Source: VAZQ01 sp963785745 (GTDB taxonomy: Bacteria; Pseudomonadota; Alphaproteobacteria; Rhizobiales; Xanthobacteraceae). From it: 64,000 bases of DNA. Of the stretch, positions 46,803 through 56,376 are shown one piece after another. The translations under genes were made by a program, and so were the position numbers. The stretch spans positions 1 to 64,000 of the forward strand of contig CAWAWR010000024.1 in the NCBI GenBank assembly GCA_963785745.1. The letters are read 5' to 3'. The first letter of the stretch is position 1; each line of letters opens with the position of its first letter. Below the pieces are notes generated by a model. The model saw only the letters and a program-made list of their open reading frames with translations. It ran no database searches and was not told where the DNA came from.

Positions 46803-48636
46803 ATGGCGGACGGCAACGGACCCTGGATGCTCAAGTCGCGACTGCAGGCAGCTCTCTCCGATCCTCAAAGCTCGTTGGGGCTGGTCTGGCGGCTGTTGTC
46901 CGAATACGGCCTGGCCCGCTGGAGCCGCTACGCGGTCGCGTTCGTGTTGATGGCGATCGCGGCCGCCGCAACCGCTGCGGCCGCCTACCTCGCCGGTGAC
47001 GTCGTCAACCAGGCCTATGTCAGCCGCAATTTTTCGGCCGTCGTTCAGACCAGCCTGCTGGTCATGTTCGTGTTCACGCTGCGCGGCGTGGCCGTGTACG
47101 GCCACTCGATTATTCTGTCACGCGTCGGCAACAGCATCGTTGCGGAGAACCAGCGAAAGCTGTTCGACCGGCTCCAGCAGCAGAATCTCAATTATTTCAG
47201 CGAACGTCACAGCGCCGAATTGCTCTCGCGGCTGTCGGTCGGAGCCGCAGCGGCGAGCCACGCGCTGAACCTGGTCATCACCGCCATCGGCCGCGATTTC
47301 CTCACGCTCACCGCGCTCACGATCGTCATGGTGGTGCAGGACCCCATCATGTCGCTGTTCGTATTCGTGGTGGTGCCGCCGATCGTTTTGGTTTTGGGCA
47401 AGCTTGTCAGGCGCATCAAGACCGTGGCGATGAGCCAATGGCGCGGCGGCGCGCAAACACTGGAAACGCTGCAGGAGACGGTGCAGGGCATCCGGCTGGT
47501 CAAGTCGTTTACGCTGGAAGATCAGATGCGCCAGCGCTTCCATGCCAATGTCGCCGCCGTGCAGGCCGACTCCAACAAGATGGCACGCGTCAGCAATCGC
47601 ACCGGCCCGCTGATTGAGACGCTGGCCGGCCTCGCGATCGCGACGGCCATGGTCTACGCCGGTCATCGCGTCATCAATACCGGCGCATCGCCCGGCGAAT
47701 TCTTCTCGTTCATGACCGCGTTCCTGCTGGCGTATGAGCCCGCCAAGCGTCTGGCGCGGCTCAATCTCGATCTCAATGTCGCGCTGGTCGGCGTCCGTAT
47801 CCTGTTTGAGGTCATCGACAGTCCGGCCACCGAGCCGGATGGCAAAGACCAGCCATCCCTGAAAGTGAGCGCGGCGCGGCTCGAATTCCGCGACGTGAAT
47901 TTCTCGTACCGCGCCGACGAGCAGACGATCCGGGGCATGTCGTTCGTGGCCGACCCTGGCCGCATGACGGCACTGGTCGGCCCGTCGGGCAGCGGCAAGT
48001 CCACGGTGCTCAATCTCATCCTGCGGTTCTACGACGTCAGCAGCGGCGTCATTGCCATCGACGACCAGGACATCGCATCGGTTTCGCGCCGATCGCTGCG
48101 CAGCCAGGTCTCCTACGTCAGTCAGGACGTCTTCCTGTTCCGCGCCACCGTCCGCGAAAACATCGCATTCGGGCGGCCCGGCGCCAGCGAGGCCGATATC
48201 GTCGCGGCGGCCAAGGCCGCGCAGGCGCATGATTTCATCATGAGCTTCCAGCAGGGCTACGATACCATCGTCGGCGAGCGCGGGGCGGGATTGTCCGGCG
48301 GCGAGCGTCAGCGCATCGCCATCGCGCGCGCACTGATCAAGAACGCGCCAATCATCCTGCTTGACGAGGCCACCGCATCGCTCGAACTCGGAATCCGAGC
48401 ACTACGTCCAGAAGGCGATCGCCCAATTGTGCGAGGGCCGCACCACCATCGTCATTGCTCACCGGCTCTCCACGATCATGCATGCCGACAAGATCCTGGT
48501 GATCGAGGCGGGACAGGTCATCGATTCCGGCCGGCACGACGAATTGCTGCGCAAGGGTGGGCGCTACGCCCTGTTCTACCGGCTTCAGCTTCAGCACCAG
48601 GAAGAGCTCGAGCCCGCGGCAATCGCCGGCGAGTGA
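46803..48636 (+). CDS. MsbA-like ABC exporter, one frameshift
   Basis: Six transmembrane helices in the first 330 residues (YAVAFVLMAIAAAATAAAAY; TLTALTIVMVV; LFVFVVVPPIVLVLGKLV) precede an ABC ATPase with Walker A VGPSGSGKSTVLNLILRFYD, Q-loop YVSQDVFLFRATVRENIAFG, signature LSGGERQRIAIARALIKNAP, Walker B IILLDEATASL and switch VIAHRLSTIMHADKI. At about 48395 one extra A (CTCGAACTCGG for CTCGACTCGG) shifts the frame; without it the D-loop reads SLDSESEHYV. About 611 codons, as in MsbA. It likely flips lipid A-core or another lipid-linked glycan; it follows galE in a core locus. Confidence 0.85.
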
Positions 48637-48800
48637 TTGCTGAATTTATGTGCAGAGCGGCGTGGAACTGAGTTCCGTCGCGGGAATTGCAACCTCACCG
48701 ACTGGAAGCATGGACACGCGCCGCCGTCCGACCGCGCGCTCTTAATAGTTCAGTCACCTCTTGGGCCAAGAATGATGCGGCCGCCGGGTCGAGGAGAAGA

Positions 48801-49001
48801 ATGGTCATGCCAATGACAGATCCGGCGCTGCCCGACGCCCAGCAAACTCAGGCCATGATGGATCGGATCGCGCACCTGCGCCCCGCGTCGACGGCGGAAG
48901 CATTGCGGGCACTGCGCTCCGCGTTCCCCGAGATTCCGCTGGCCGCGCGGGTGACCGCGCTCGAAGCCCTGCGCCGCGCGGAATCCGGCTCGTTGCGATA
49001 G
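48801..49001 (+). CDS. Small hypothetical protein
   Basis: A 66-residue acidic, Ala-rich helical protein (MVMPMTDPALPDAQQTQAMM, then DRIAHLRPASTAEALRALRS). The ATG at 48801 is preceded by a strong GAGGAGA ribosome site. The repeated ALRALRS and ALEALRRAES helices resemble short proteins often seen in Bradyrhizobiaceae but I cannot name a family. It lies 63 bases before the enoyl-CoA hydratase gene, possibly in its operon. Confidence 0.6.
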   Translation: MVMPMTDPALPDAQQTQAMMDRIAHLRPASTAEALRALRSAFPEIPLAARVTALEALRRAESGSLR

Positions 49002-49064
49002 CCCGGCACAGGCGCTTCTCCGAAGCATCGGGATCGGCTTATATCGCCCCTCAAAGAGGCGGCG

Positions 49065-49865
49065 ATGGACGAACAACCGATTCTGGTCGAGCGGCAGACC
49101 GGCTACCGCGTCATTACGCTCAACCGGCCGCAACGGCTCAACGCCTTCACCGAAGCGATGCACATCGCGTTGCGCGACGCGATCGCGGACGCTGAGGCCG
49201 ACAAATCGTGCCGTGCTTTGATGCTGACAGGCGCCGGCCGCGGTTTCTGCGCCGGACAGGACCTCAACGACCGGCTGTCCAAGGCCGGCGAAACGCCGGT
49301 GCTCGGCGGCGCGCTGGAGACCTATTACAACCCGCTGATCCGCAAATTGCGCGGACTTCCGTTCCCGGTGGTGGCGGCGGTCAACGGGGTCGCCGCCGGC
49401 GCGGGCTGCAACATCGCGCTTGCCTGCGACATCGTTCTCGCCGCGCGCTCCGCAACTTTCGTGCAGGCATTCGCCAAGATCGGGCTCGTCCCCGATTCTG
49501 GCGGCACCTGGATCCTGCCGCGCCTGATCGGCCCGGCGCGCGCCCGCGCGCTGGCACTCACCGCCGAGCCGGTGCCGGCCGAGAAGGCGGAAAGCTGGGG
49601 CATGATCTGGAAAGCGGTCGCCAACGAGGAACTGATGGCGGAAGCGCACATGCTCTGCCAGCACTTCGCATCCGCGCCGACGCTCGGCCTTGCCCTGATC
49701 AAGCGCGCGCTCGACGAATCCTGGGATAACGACCTCGACACCCAGCTCGATCTGGAGCGCGAATTCCAGCGCGAAGCGAGCCTGACGCCAGACTATGCCG
49801 AAGGCGTGCGCGCCTTCCTGGAAAAGCGCGCGCCGGTGTTCGGCGGGCGCAAGCCGCGCCGATGA
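49065..49865 (+). CDS. Enoyl-CoA hydratase/isomerase, PaaG-like
   Basis: A 266-residue crotonase: VITLNRPQRLNAFTEAMHIA, LTGAGRGFCAGQDLNDR (oxyanion hole), PFPVVAAVNGVAAGAGCNIA and FAKIGLVPDSGGTWILPRLI. The GQDLNDR and LVPDSGGTW segments, with Asp in the second catalytic position, match PaaG-type ring-1,2-epoxyphenylacetyl-CoA isomerases. No other phenylacetate gene is near, so the substrate is open. It converges with the class II aldolase-like gene, two bases away. Confidence 0.85.
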   Translation: MDEQPILVERQTGYRVITLNRPQRLNAFTEAMHIALRDAIADAEADKSCRALMLTGAGRGFCAGQDLNDRLSKAGETPVLGGALETYYNPLIRKLRGLPFPVVAAVNGVAAGAGCNIALACDIVLAARSATFVQAFAKIGLVPDSGGTWILPRLIGPARARALALTAEPVPAEKAESWGMIWKAVANEELMAEAHMLCQHFASAPTLGLALIKRALDESWDNDLDTQLDLEREFQREASLTPDYAEGVRAFLEKRAPVFGGRKPRR

Positions 49866-49867
49866 AA

Positions 49868-50758
49868 TCAGCGCCGCTTCTTACCGCGTTTGGCTTTTTT
49901 CGCTGGCGCCCGGCTCGCCTTTGCCGCTGACTTCGCCTTGGGCGGCAGCCGCCCGGCTTCCGCCAGCCGCATCGTCCAGTATTCCCAGGTCCGGCCGGTA
50001 ACGTTCGGCAAGGCATTGAGCGTGCTCGCGAGCTTGACCTCGCCGGGCGAGAGCTTGTCGATTTTGCCGAGCATGTGGGCCTGCAACTGGTACACCGCGT
50101 TCTGGCACATGAAGACGCAGCGCGAGACGAGTTCGCGGATATCGGCCCCGACCACGGTGGCGCCATGGCGGTTGAGCAGCAGCGCCGAATGGTTCCCGAG
50201 CGCACGAGCGTGCGAACGCCCTTCCTCCGGCGTCCGCACCAGAAGATTGGTGTCGCCGAACTCGTCCTGCTGATCCCAGAACGGCGTGGTCTCGCCGGTG
50301 GCGGCCCCGAGGTGGAACACCGGCTCGATCGGCACGCCGGCGACGCAGAACGGCAGCACCGCCGCCGCGTGATGGTGGCACACCGCCATCACGTCGGGAC
50401 GCGCCTCGTAGATGCAGCCGTGGATCACCCGCTCGGCAAACATCGGCAAGGACGGCGGCTTCACCGGCTCCGAGTCGAGCGTGTATTCGAGGATGTCGCC
50501 CGGCTCGAGCAATTGCGGCGAGCGGGAGCGCGAAAGGAAGTAGCGTCCGGGATCGGTCGGGTGGCGCATGCTGACATGCCCAAAGGCGTCGAGCACGTTT
50601 TCATGGGCGAGCATGCGGCTCGCGAGGGCGATCTCGTGGCGGATTTCGTCGAGGCGGTTCGGCACGCGCGTGATCCTGCGTTGGTCGGCAATGGAGCCGC
50701 AGCAAAGCCGAAACGCCTTGGCTTGCCAAGTACGGGCTGCGTCCGCGGTACCACGCAT
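49868..50758 (-). CDS. Class II aldolase/adducin-domain protein
   Basis: The fold shows RHEIALASRMLAHENVLDAF, GHVSMRHPTDPGRYFLSRSR, the zinc site AVCHHHAAAVLPF, and the C-terminal zinc-His region LLLNRHGATVVGADIRELV. A basic Lys/Ala-rich tail (about 25 residues) ends it. The first 30 or so residues from 50758 look non-homologous; a GTG near 50662 (VPNRLDEIRHEI) is a better start. These enzymes cleave or decarboxylate hydroxy acids or phosphosugars; the substrate is unknown. Confidence 0.8.
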   Translation of the reverse strand: MRGTADAARTWQAKAFRLCCGSIADQRRITRVPNRLDEIRHEIALASRMLAHENVLDAFGHVSMRHPTDPGRYFLSRSRSPQLLEPGDILEYTLDSEPVKPPSLPMFAERVIHGCIYEARPDVMAVCHHHAAAVLPFCVAGVPIEPVFHLGAATGETTPFWDQQDEFGDTNLLVRTPEEGRSHARALGNHSALLLNRHGATVVGADIRELVSRCVFMCQNAVYQLQAHMLGKIDKLSPGEVKLASTLNALPNVTGRTWEYWTMRLAEAGRLPPKAKSAAKASRAPAKKAKRGKKRR

Positions 50759-50849
50759 GACAGCACGCCGATCGAAAGCCTTGCCAGCGGCGGCAGATCA
50801 ACGCAGATTCACCGACCGGAACTCGGATGAAATCTCGGAGAAGTCGGTC

Positions 50850-51701
50850 ATGAACCCAGTCGTTGCAGTCATCGCGCCCGGCATGATGGGCGCCGCCGTC
50901 GGAGGACGCCTTGTCGCCCACGGCCTCAAGGTTCTGACCTCGCTCGCCGGCCGCAGCGCCGAAACCGTGGCGCGGGCGAAAGCCGCCGGCTTGACGGCCG
51001 CGAGCGACGAGGAGATCGCCGCCTCCGACTTCATCCTGTCGATCCTGCCGCCTGGCGACGCGGTGGCGCTGGCGCAGCGGTTCGCGCCCGCGCTCACCGC
51101 CAGCAACGCCAAGCCGGTGTTCGTCGACTGCAATGCCATCAGCCCGCCGACCGCCGAAAAGGTCGCGGCGGTGATCGGCCCGACCGGCTCGCCGTTCGTG
51201 GATGCCGGCATCATCGGCTCGCCACCGCCCCCCAAAGAGGGCAAAGGCCCAAAATTCTATGCCTCGGGCAGCCATGCCGGACGCTTCGCAGAGCTCAAGA
51301 ATTTCGGTCTCGATGTGCGCGTGCTCACAGGCCCGCTGACCGCGGCCTCGGCGATGAAGATGTCCTATGCCGGCATCACCAAGGGCACGCAGGCGCTCGC
51401 CGCGGTGATGATGCTGGCGGCGACCCGCGGCGGCACCGCCGACGCGCTGTTCGCCGAGCTGAAGGACAGCCAGCCGCAGATGCTGGCCTATATGCAGCGA
51501 TCGCTGTCGATCATGCCGCCCAAGGCCTACCGATGGGTCGCAGAGATGCACGAGATCGCCGATTTCGTCAGCGAGGATCCCGCCGGACACGAGCTCTATT
51601 CCGGCGCGGCGCACTTCTACGAGCAGGTCGCCCGCGACTTCGCCGGCGACAAGAAAGAGGTCGACGCCCTGATGGCGTTCCTCACCAAGGACAAGGCATA
51701 G
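50850..51701 (+). CDS. NAD(P)-dependent 6-phosphogluconate/hydroxyisobutyrate-dehydrogenase-like protein
   Basis: A 283-residue protein: PVVAVIAPGMMGAAVGGRLV (Rossmann), DFILSILPPGDAVALAQRF, FVDCNAISPPTAEKVAAVI and a C-terminal helical domain with AMKMSYAGITKGTQALAAVM, which belongs to the DUF1932 type. The catalytic Lys of the beta-hydroxyacid dehydrogenases is probably in MKMSYAGITKG. The ATG at 50850 follows GGAGAAGTCGGTC. It faces the class II aldolase-like gene divergently, an arrangement often seen in hydroxyacid catabolism. Confidence 0.82.
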   Translation: MNPVVAVIAPGMMGAAVGGRLVAHGLKVLTSLAGRSAETVARAKAAGLTAASDEEIAASDFILSILPPGDAVALAQRFAPALTASNAKPVFVDCNAISPPTAEKVAAVIGPTGSPFVDAGIIGSPPPPKEGKGPKFYASGSHAGRFAELKNFGLDVRVLTGPLTAASAMKMSYAGITKGTQALAAVMMLAATRGGTADALFAELKDSQPQMLAYMQRSLSIMPPKAYRWVAEMHEIADFVSEDPAGHELYSGAAHFYEQVARDFAGDKKEVDALMAFLTKDKA

Positions 51702-51720
51702 CGCTCGCGGCCGCCGCGGC

Positions 51721-52731
51721 CTATTTGCCGGCGAACGGGCCGACCTCCGGCTTGCCTTGCGTGTTGTGGAGATTGCCAAGCTCGGCGCGCGCGCCGCGTT
51801 CGATCTGCGCCATCTCGCTACCGGCCTGGAAGCAGGTGAAGTCCGGACGATCCCGCCACGCGAACGGGCCGCAGAGCTTCACGCCGGCCTTGATCGCCGC
51901 ATCGTGCACGATGTTGATCGCCCGCTCATAGTCCGGTGAACCCTGCGCAAAGCCGGTGAAATTGCCGAGGTCGCCGCTGGCGGCGAAGATCGCGGTGACG
52001 CCCGGCACCTTGGCGATCTCGTCGGCATTCTTCAGGCCTTCGAGCGTCTCGATCATCAGGATCAGGACGAGATTGTCGTTGATGGTCTGCCGGTAGCCGC
52101 CCGGCACATTGCCCCACATCTCTGGCGCAAACGCCGCGCCGCCACCCTGGCTGCGTTTGCCGAGCGGCGGGAAATAGGCCCAGTCCACCGCCTGGCGGGC
52201 TTCCTCGACGGTATCGACGGTCGGCACCACCAGCACCAGCGCGCCGCCGTCGAGTGCTCGCTGGATTTCGCGCTCATCCGTGTAGGCGATGCGCGCGCCA
52301 GGAACGGCTCTCGCCCGCGGACAGGTCTGCCACGCGCGCACGACATTGTCCCATGTCGAGGGGTGATGCTGCATCTCGGTCCAGATGAAGTCGTAGCCGG
52401 CGTTGGCCATAGCACAATAAGTGTTCGGATCGCCGACGGCCCGGACCGTGCCGCCGACGACCTTGCCGCCCTCCATGAGCTTGATCTTGGCCGGATTCCA
52501 CAACTTCAGTCCGGGCGGGGCGGTGAAGGCCGGCGCGTTGCCGTACTTCCACGTCGACATGTCGAACGGTCCCTGGTTCACCGCACCGGGCGGCGCGACC
52601 GCGCGCGCGTTGCTGTCCTTGCCCGCAGGCGCGGCAAGCGGAAACTTGCTCTGGCTTTGCTCGGCGTTGCTCTGCCAGGCGGCGACAATCAGGAATGCGC
52701 AAGCGAGCGATAGTCCGACGAGATGACGCAT
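51721..52731 (-). CDS. HpcH/HpaI-type aldolase protein with signal peptide
   Basis: A 336-residue protein. Residues 1-23 form a clear Sec signal (LVGLSLACAFLIVAAWQSNA), followed by a linker of about 50 residues. The TIM-barrel domain then reads LMEGGKVVGGTVRAVGDPNT, DFIWTEMQHHPSTWD, VVPTVDTVEEARQAVDWAYF, GGGAAFAPEMWGN and IETLEGLKNADEIAKVPGVT, the HpcH/HpaI (2-keto-3-deoxy acid aldolase, citrate-lyase beta) pattern. These enzymes are normally cytoplasmic, so export is unusual. It lies 42 bases after the exported amidohydrolase gene on the same strand. Confidence 0.82.
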   Translation of the reverse strand: MRHLVGLSLACAFLIVAAWQSNAEQSQSKFPLAAPAGKDSNARAVAPPGAVNQGPFDMSTWKYGNAPAFTAPPGLKLWNPAKIKLMEGGKVVGGTVRAVGDPNTYCAMANAGYDFIWTEMQHHPSTWDNVVRAWQTCPRARAVPGARIAYTDEREIQRALDGGALVLVVPTVDTVEEARQAVDWAYFPPLGKRSQGGGAAFAPEMWGNVPGGYRQTINDNLVLILMIETLEGLKNADEIAKVPGVTAIFAASGDLGNFTGFAQGSPDYERAINIVHDAAIKAGVKLCGPFAWRDRPDFTCFQAGSEMAQIERGARAELGNLHNTQGKPEVGPFAGK

Positions 52732-52773
52732 GACGACTTTCCTCCCGCACCATTGCCGTGTGCTTTTGTGTTT

Positions 52774-54151
52774 CTATCTTGCCGCAGCGCTTGCGAACTC
52801 CGCCTGCCACTGGGATCGCAATGCCGGGCGCGGAATCTCCTGTCCATACAGATAGACGCTCGCGATCCGCCGCGTATGGGTGATGTCGTCCAGCGGATTG
52901 GCGTCGAGCACCACGAAGTCCGCGCTCTTGCCGGGCGCGATCATGCCAAGCTCGTCGAGATTGAGAATCTGCGCCGACGTCCGCGTCGCGGCGACCAGCA
53001 CCTGCACCGGCGACATCCCGCCCGCCACCATGTTCTCGAGCTCGGTGTGCATGGTCCAGCCGATGAACTGGTCGCCCTGCTGTCCGCCGCCATCGGTGCC
53101 GACGCCGACCCGCACGCCAGCCGAAGCAAAGCGCGCGATGCCGCGCGACAGCCGGGTCCAGGTCTGGTTCGCAAACGGCGCCGGCTTCGCCAGTCGCTCC
53201 TGCAACCGCTTGATCTGTGTCGGGCCACACGCTGTCGTTCACCAGGGGGTGAGGCGGGTCGATCCAGGGCGCATGCATCTGCCGCCGCAGCCCGCCGAGC
53301 GCGAGCATGAAGAAGATATCCGGCTTGGCCTTCAGCAAATCCATCAGCTCGTCGTCGACGTCGCCGACCATGTGCGCGAACCCATCCATCCCGGCGCGCA
53401 CCAGCGCCTTGACGTCGACGAGGCCCGTCGCATGAACGATGACCCGCATCTTGCGCTTGTGCGCCTCGTCGATGATCGCCTCGTAAAGCGGCGGCGTGAG
53501 CTTCTTGATCGTCCCGCCCCTGGTATCGACCCAGGTCTTGACCATCTCGACGCCGTTGGCGGACAGCTCCGCAACCGCCTGCCGCGCGTCGTCCTCGGTC
53601 GTGACCAGATGCGCCGAGTGCCGCATGTTGTTTGGCTTGATCTCGTCGATCGGAGCGAGCCCGCGGCCGGCCGTGAGAAATCGTGCCGCGTGCGGGTGCT
53701 TTCCGGCCCGCGTCTCGTCGCGCAGCCGGAATGGCAGATCGCCGAAATCGGAGCCCATGGCCATGCTCGCGGCAACCCCGAAGTAAGCGAACTTGTGCAT
53801 GTGATCGAGGATGTTCTCGCGCGTGTAATTCTGCGGTCCGCTGCTCAGGTTGCGCATGTAGCCGATGTGAGAATGGGCATCGATCAGCGCCGGGATGACG
53901 GTCTTGCCCGTGAGATCGACGCGCGCGGCACCGGCCGGAACTTGCACGTCGGCACGGCGCCCGGCCGCAACAATGCGGTTGCCCTGAACGACGAACGCGG
54001 CATTTTCGATGACGCTGGCGTCGCCGTTGACCAGCCGCGCACCCTCGAACACCGTCACGGCTGCGGGTTGAGCGTTCGCCGCCGCGTTGGCTCCCGCCAG
54101 GAGCAGACCGACAGCAACAAGCATGCGCCCGAACGTCGCGTGATCCATCAA
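52774..54151 (-). CDS. Exported amidohydrolase family protein, one frameshift
   Basis: A signal peptide (MLVAVGLLLAGANAAANAQ) is followed by VTVFEGARLVNGDASVIENA, the metal motif IPALIDAHSHIGYMRNL (HxH), MRVIVHATGLVDVKALVRAG with a metal His, and GVGTDGGGQQGDQFIGWTMH with the catalytic Asp near the end. It closes with the IAPGKSADFVVLDANPL segment. An indel near 53205-53230 divides it. About 459 codons. The substrate is unknown; such prolidase/imidazolonepropionase-like proteins hydrolyse cyclic amides or act on peptides. Confidence 0.82.
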
Positions 54152-54285
54152 GACCTCCCTCGCATGATCCGGCCGGTTATGCGCCCGGCCGTGATCTAAA
54201 CTCCCAACGCGCCGCGAAACCGTTTTTTTGATTGCGCAGAGGATACGCCGAAATCAAACGCCGGTCATAGCCAGTCGAGCGGATT

Positions 54286-54549
54286 TCACCGGCAACTGCA
54301 GGATGAGCCGACGCCGTTGAAATTGCGGCGCGCGAAGTTTTCGGCATCGGACCGCGAGGGGAAGCGACCAAACTGGCAGGCACCGCGTTGGCTCCGCATC
54401 TCGTCTTCCGAGCGTCCATCGATCTCGATGCGCCCATTTGCGCAGAATACGCCATAGCTCGACTGCGCCTGCGCCACATTGCTGATTCCGATCGTCGTCA
54501 CAACAGCGACGACCGCCGCGTAAGCGAAGTACCGTGTCCCCACCCCCAT
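54286..54549 (-). CDS. Small secreted cysteine-containing protein
   Basis: An 87-residue product from ATG 54549: a signal peptide (AYAAVVAVVTTIGISNVAQA) and a mature part YGVFCANGRIEIDGRSEDEM ... RGACQFGRFPSRSDAENFAR ... GVGSSCSC with four cysteines. It starts 20 bases after the stop of the alpha/beta-hydrolase gene on the same strand. Short periplasmic proteins of this style (DUF3551-like) are common in Bradyrhizobiaceae; function unknown. Confidence 0.6.
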   Translation of the reverse strand: MGVGTRYFAYAAVVAVVTTIGISNVAQAQSSYGVFCANGRIEIDGRSEDEMRSQRGACQFGRFPSRSDAENFARRNFNGVGSSCSCR

Positions 54550-54569
54550 CGTCTGTTCCTCTATTGTCG

Positions 54570-55469
54570 TCACAGTCTTTCCCTCAGGAACCGGATCAGC
54601 CGCGGCGCGACGAAGCCGGAATGGCTGTCCGGCTCGTCGATCGGATCGCTGAGCCAGTAATGCGGCGCGCCGTGCACGATGCAGGGGCGCGCCTGGAATT
54701 CCGCCTGCTTGAGTGCGGTAAGGAATTCCAGCGACTGCGAGCGGTAGTCGACCGTGTCGTCCTCGGTCCCCCAAATCACGAACACCGCGGTCTTGTTGTT
54801 GTCGAAGGTCGCGTAACTGATCGGAGAGGCGTCGAAATAGAGCTTGCGGTTCTGCATCGGCGACGCGCCGAGCAGCGACTCGACGAGGTTGTCGCTGGGG
54901 TTCTGGATCAGCGAGTGCTTCCACTGCGCCACGAGGTCGTAGATGCCGTAGGTGCCGATCAGCACCTTCACCTTCGAGCTGACCGACGCGAATTTGTCCT
55001 GCGGATAGGCGTTCTTGAACAACGGGCTCTCGCCCGCGAGCGCCACCATCGCGGCCAGGTGCGCGCCGGCGGAGTTGCCCCAGATCGCGATACGGTCGCC
55101 ATCGAGCCGGAGCTCTTTGGCGCTGCCGCGCATGAACTGCACCGCCGCGCGCACGTCGCTCACCACACCCGGGAACGTGCTGTTGTTCTTGCCCGGCTTG
55201 GTCAGCCGGTAGCTGATGGTGAAGCCGGCATAGCCGCGCTCGGCGAGATACGGACCCCAATGCTGGAAGGTGTCGCGCGAACCGCGCCGCCAATAGCCAC
55301 CATGCACATTCACGATGAGTGGAAATGGCCCCGGCCCGCTCGGCAGATAGAGGTCGCCGGTCAGCTCGACCCCGTCATGATTGGCATAGGCGACGTTTTT
55401 GCGGAGTTCGAAGCTTGGTTTGGTCGTTTCTTGCACGGACACGTTCCCCCATCTTGGAATACCAGCCAT
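54570..55469 (-). CDS. Alpha/beta hydrolase, HSL/BD-FAE esterase type
   Basis: A 299-residue intact protein: DLYLPSGPGPFPLIVNVHGG with the oxyanion motif HGGYWRRGS, SYRLTKPGKNN, nucleophile elbow IAIWGNSAGAHLAAMVALAG (GxSxG), acid in VIWGTEDDTVDY and the likely catalytic His in GAPHYWLS. No signal peptide. It should hydrolyse esters of small carboxylic acids. Divergent from the next hydrolase gene at 55537. Confidence 0.88.
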   Translation of the reverse strand: MAGIPRWGNVSVQETTKPSFELRKNVAYANHDGVELTGDLYLPSGPGPFPLIVNVHGGYWRRGSRDTFQHWGPYLAERGYAGFTISYRLTKPGKNNSTFPGVVSDVRAAVQFMRGSAKELRLDGDRIAIWGNSAGAHLAAMVALAGESPLFKNAYPQDKFASVSSKVKVLIGTYGIYDLVAQWKHSLIQNPSDNLVESLLGASPMQNRKLYFDASPISYATFDNNKTAVFVIWGTEDDTVDYRSQSLEFLTALKQAEFQARPCIVHGAPHYWLSDPIDEPDSHSGFVAPRLIRFLRERL

Positions 55470-55536
55470 CAGCCGCAGCGCCGCGACGGAATTTCATTGG
55501 CGCACGGAATTTCGCATAATATAGCAAAGGGATGGG

Positions 55537-56376
55537 ATGGAAATCGGCCGTTCAGGCGGGGGTGACTTGGTGACCACGGACGTACTGCCTGCGAGCAAGC
55601 TGTCTTCGCTCAAGATCAACGGTATCCGCGTCGACGCCGTCGAACGTGGAACCGGCGCACCCATCCTCTTCCTGCATCCCGGCATTGGCCTCGACCCAGC
55701 CGCTCCCGTGCTCGACGGGCTTGCCGCACACGGCCGATTGATCGCGCCGACCCATCCGGGCTTCGGCAATTCGGAGCAGCCGAAGTCGTTCGATAGCGTG
55801 GATGACCTCGCCTATTTCTACCTCGACCTGCTCGACGAGTTCGACCTCAAGGACGTGACGCTGGTCGGTGTGTCGCTCGGCGGATGGATCGCAGCCGAGA
55901 TGGCGGTCAAGTCGACCGCGCGCATGGCGCGGCTGGTGCTCGCCAACGCGGTCGGCATCAAGATCAGCGGCCGCGAGACCCGCGACATCGTCGACATCTT
56001 CGCCACGCCCGAAAAGGAGCTCAACGAGCGCGCCTATGCCAATCCGGCCATCGGCGCGCGCGACTACAAGGCGATGGCTGACACCGACGTGCGCGCCGCC
56101 GCGCGCAACCGGGAGGCGACCGCGCGCTATGTCTGGTCGCCCTACATGCACGACCCCAAGCTCAAGGGCCGGCTGCACCGCATCAAGATCCCAACACTGG
56201 TTCTGTGGGGCGACAGCGACCGCATCCTGTCGGAGCCTTATGGCCGCGCTTATACGGCGGCGATTCCGGGCGCGCGCTTCGAGATGGTGGCGAAGGCCGG
56301 CCACTTCCCGCATCTGGAGCAACCGGACGAATTCGCGCGCTGCATCCACGCGTTCATGGAAGGACGTTCGTCATGA
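55537..56376 (+). CDS. Alpha/beta hydrolase (meta-cleavage-product-hydrolase-like)
   Basis: A 279-residue intact enzyme: APILFLHPGIGLDPAAPVLD, APTHPGFGNSEQPKSFDSVD, VTLVGVSLGGWIAAEMAVKS (nucleophile Ser), LVLWGDSDRILSEPYG (acid) and AGHFPHLEQPDEFARCIHAF (His). An ATG-internal start is possible but 55537 follows a purine-rich leader. Its stop overlaps the start of the LLM oxidoreductase (ATGA), so the pair is co-translated, probably in one degradation pathway. Confidence 0.88.
   Translation: MEIGRSGGGDLVTTDVLPASKLSSLKINGIRVDAVERGTGAPILFLHPGIGLDPAAPVLDGLAAHGRLIAPTHPGFGNSEQPKSFDSVDDLAYFYLDLLDEFDLKDVTLVGVSLGGWIAAEMAVKSTARMARLVLANAVGIKISGRETRDIVDIFATPEKELNERAYANPAIGARDYKAMADTDVRAAARNREATARYVWSPYMHDPKLKGRLHRIKIPTLVLWGDSDRILSEPYGRAYTAAIPGARFEMVAKAGHFPHLEQPDEFARCIHAFMEGRSS

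Noticed and set aside
49065..49865. Part of a phenylacetate degradation cluster
   Set aside because: No paaABCDE, paaK or paaZ gene is in the window; a single PaaG-like gene is not enough.
52880..54199. A 439-codon plus-strand frame opposite the amidohydrolase
   Set aside because: The minus-strand protein has a signal peptide and metal motifs; the plus frame is Arg-rich without homology.
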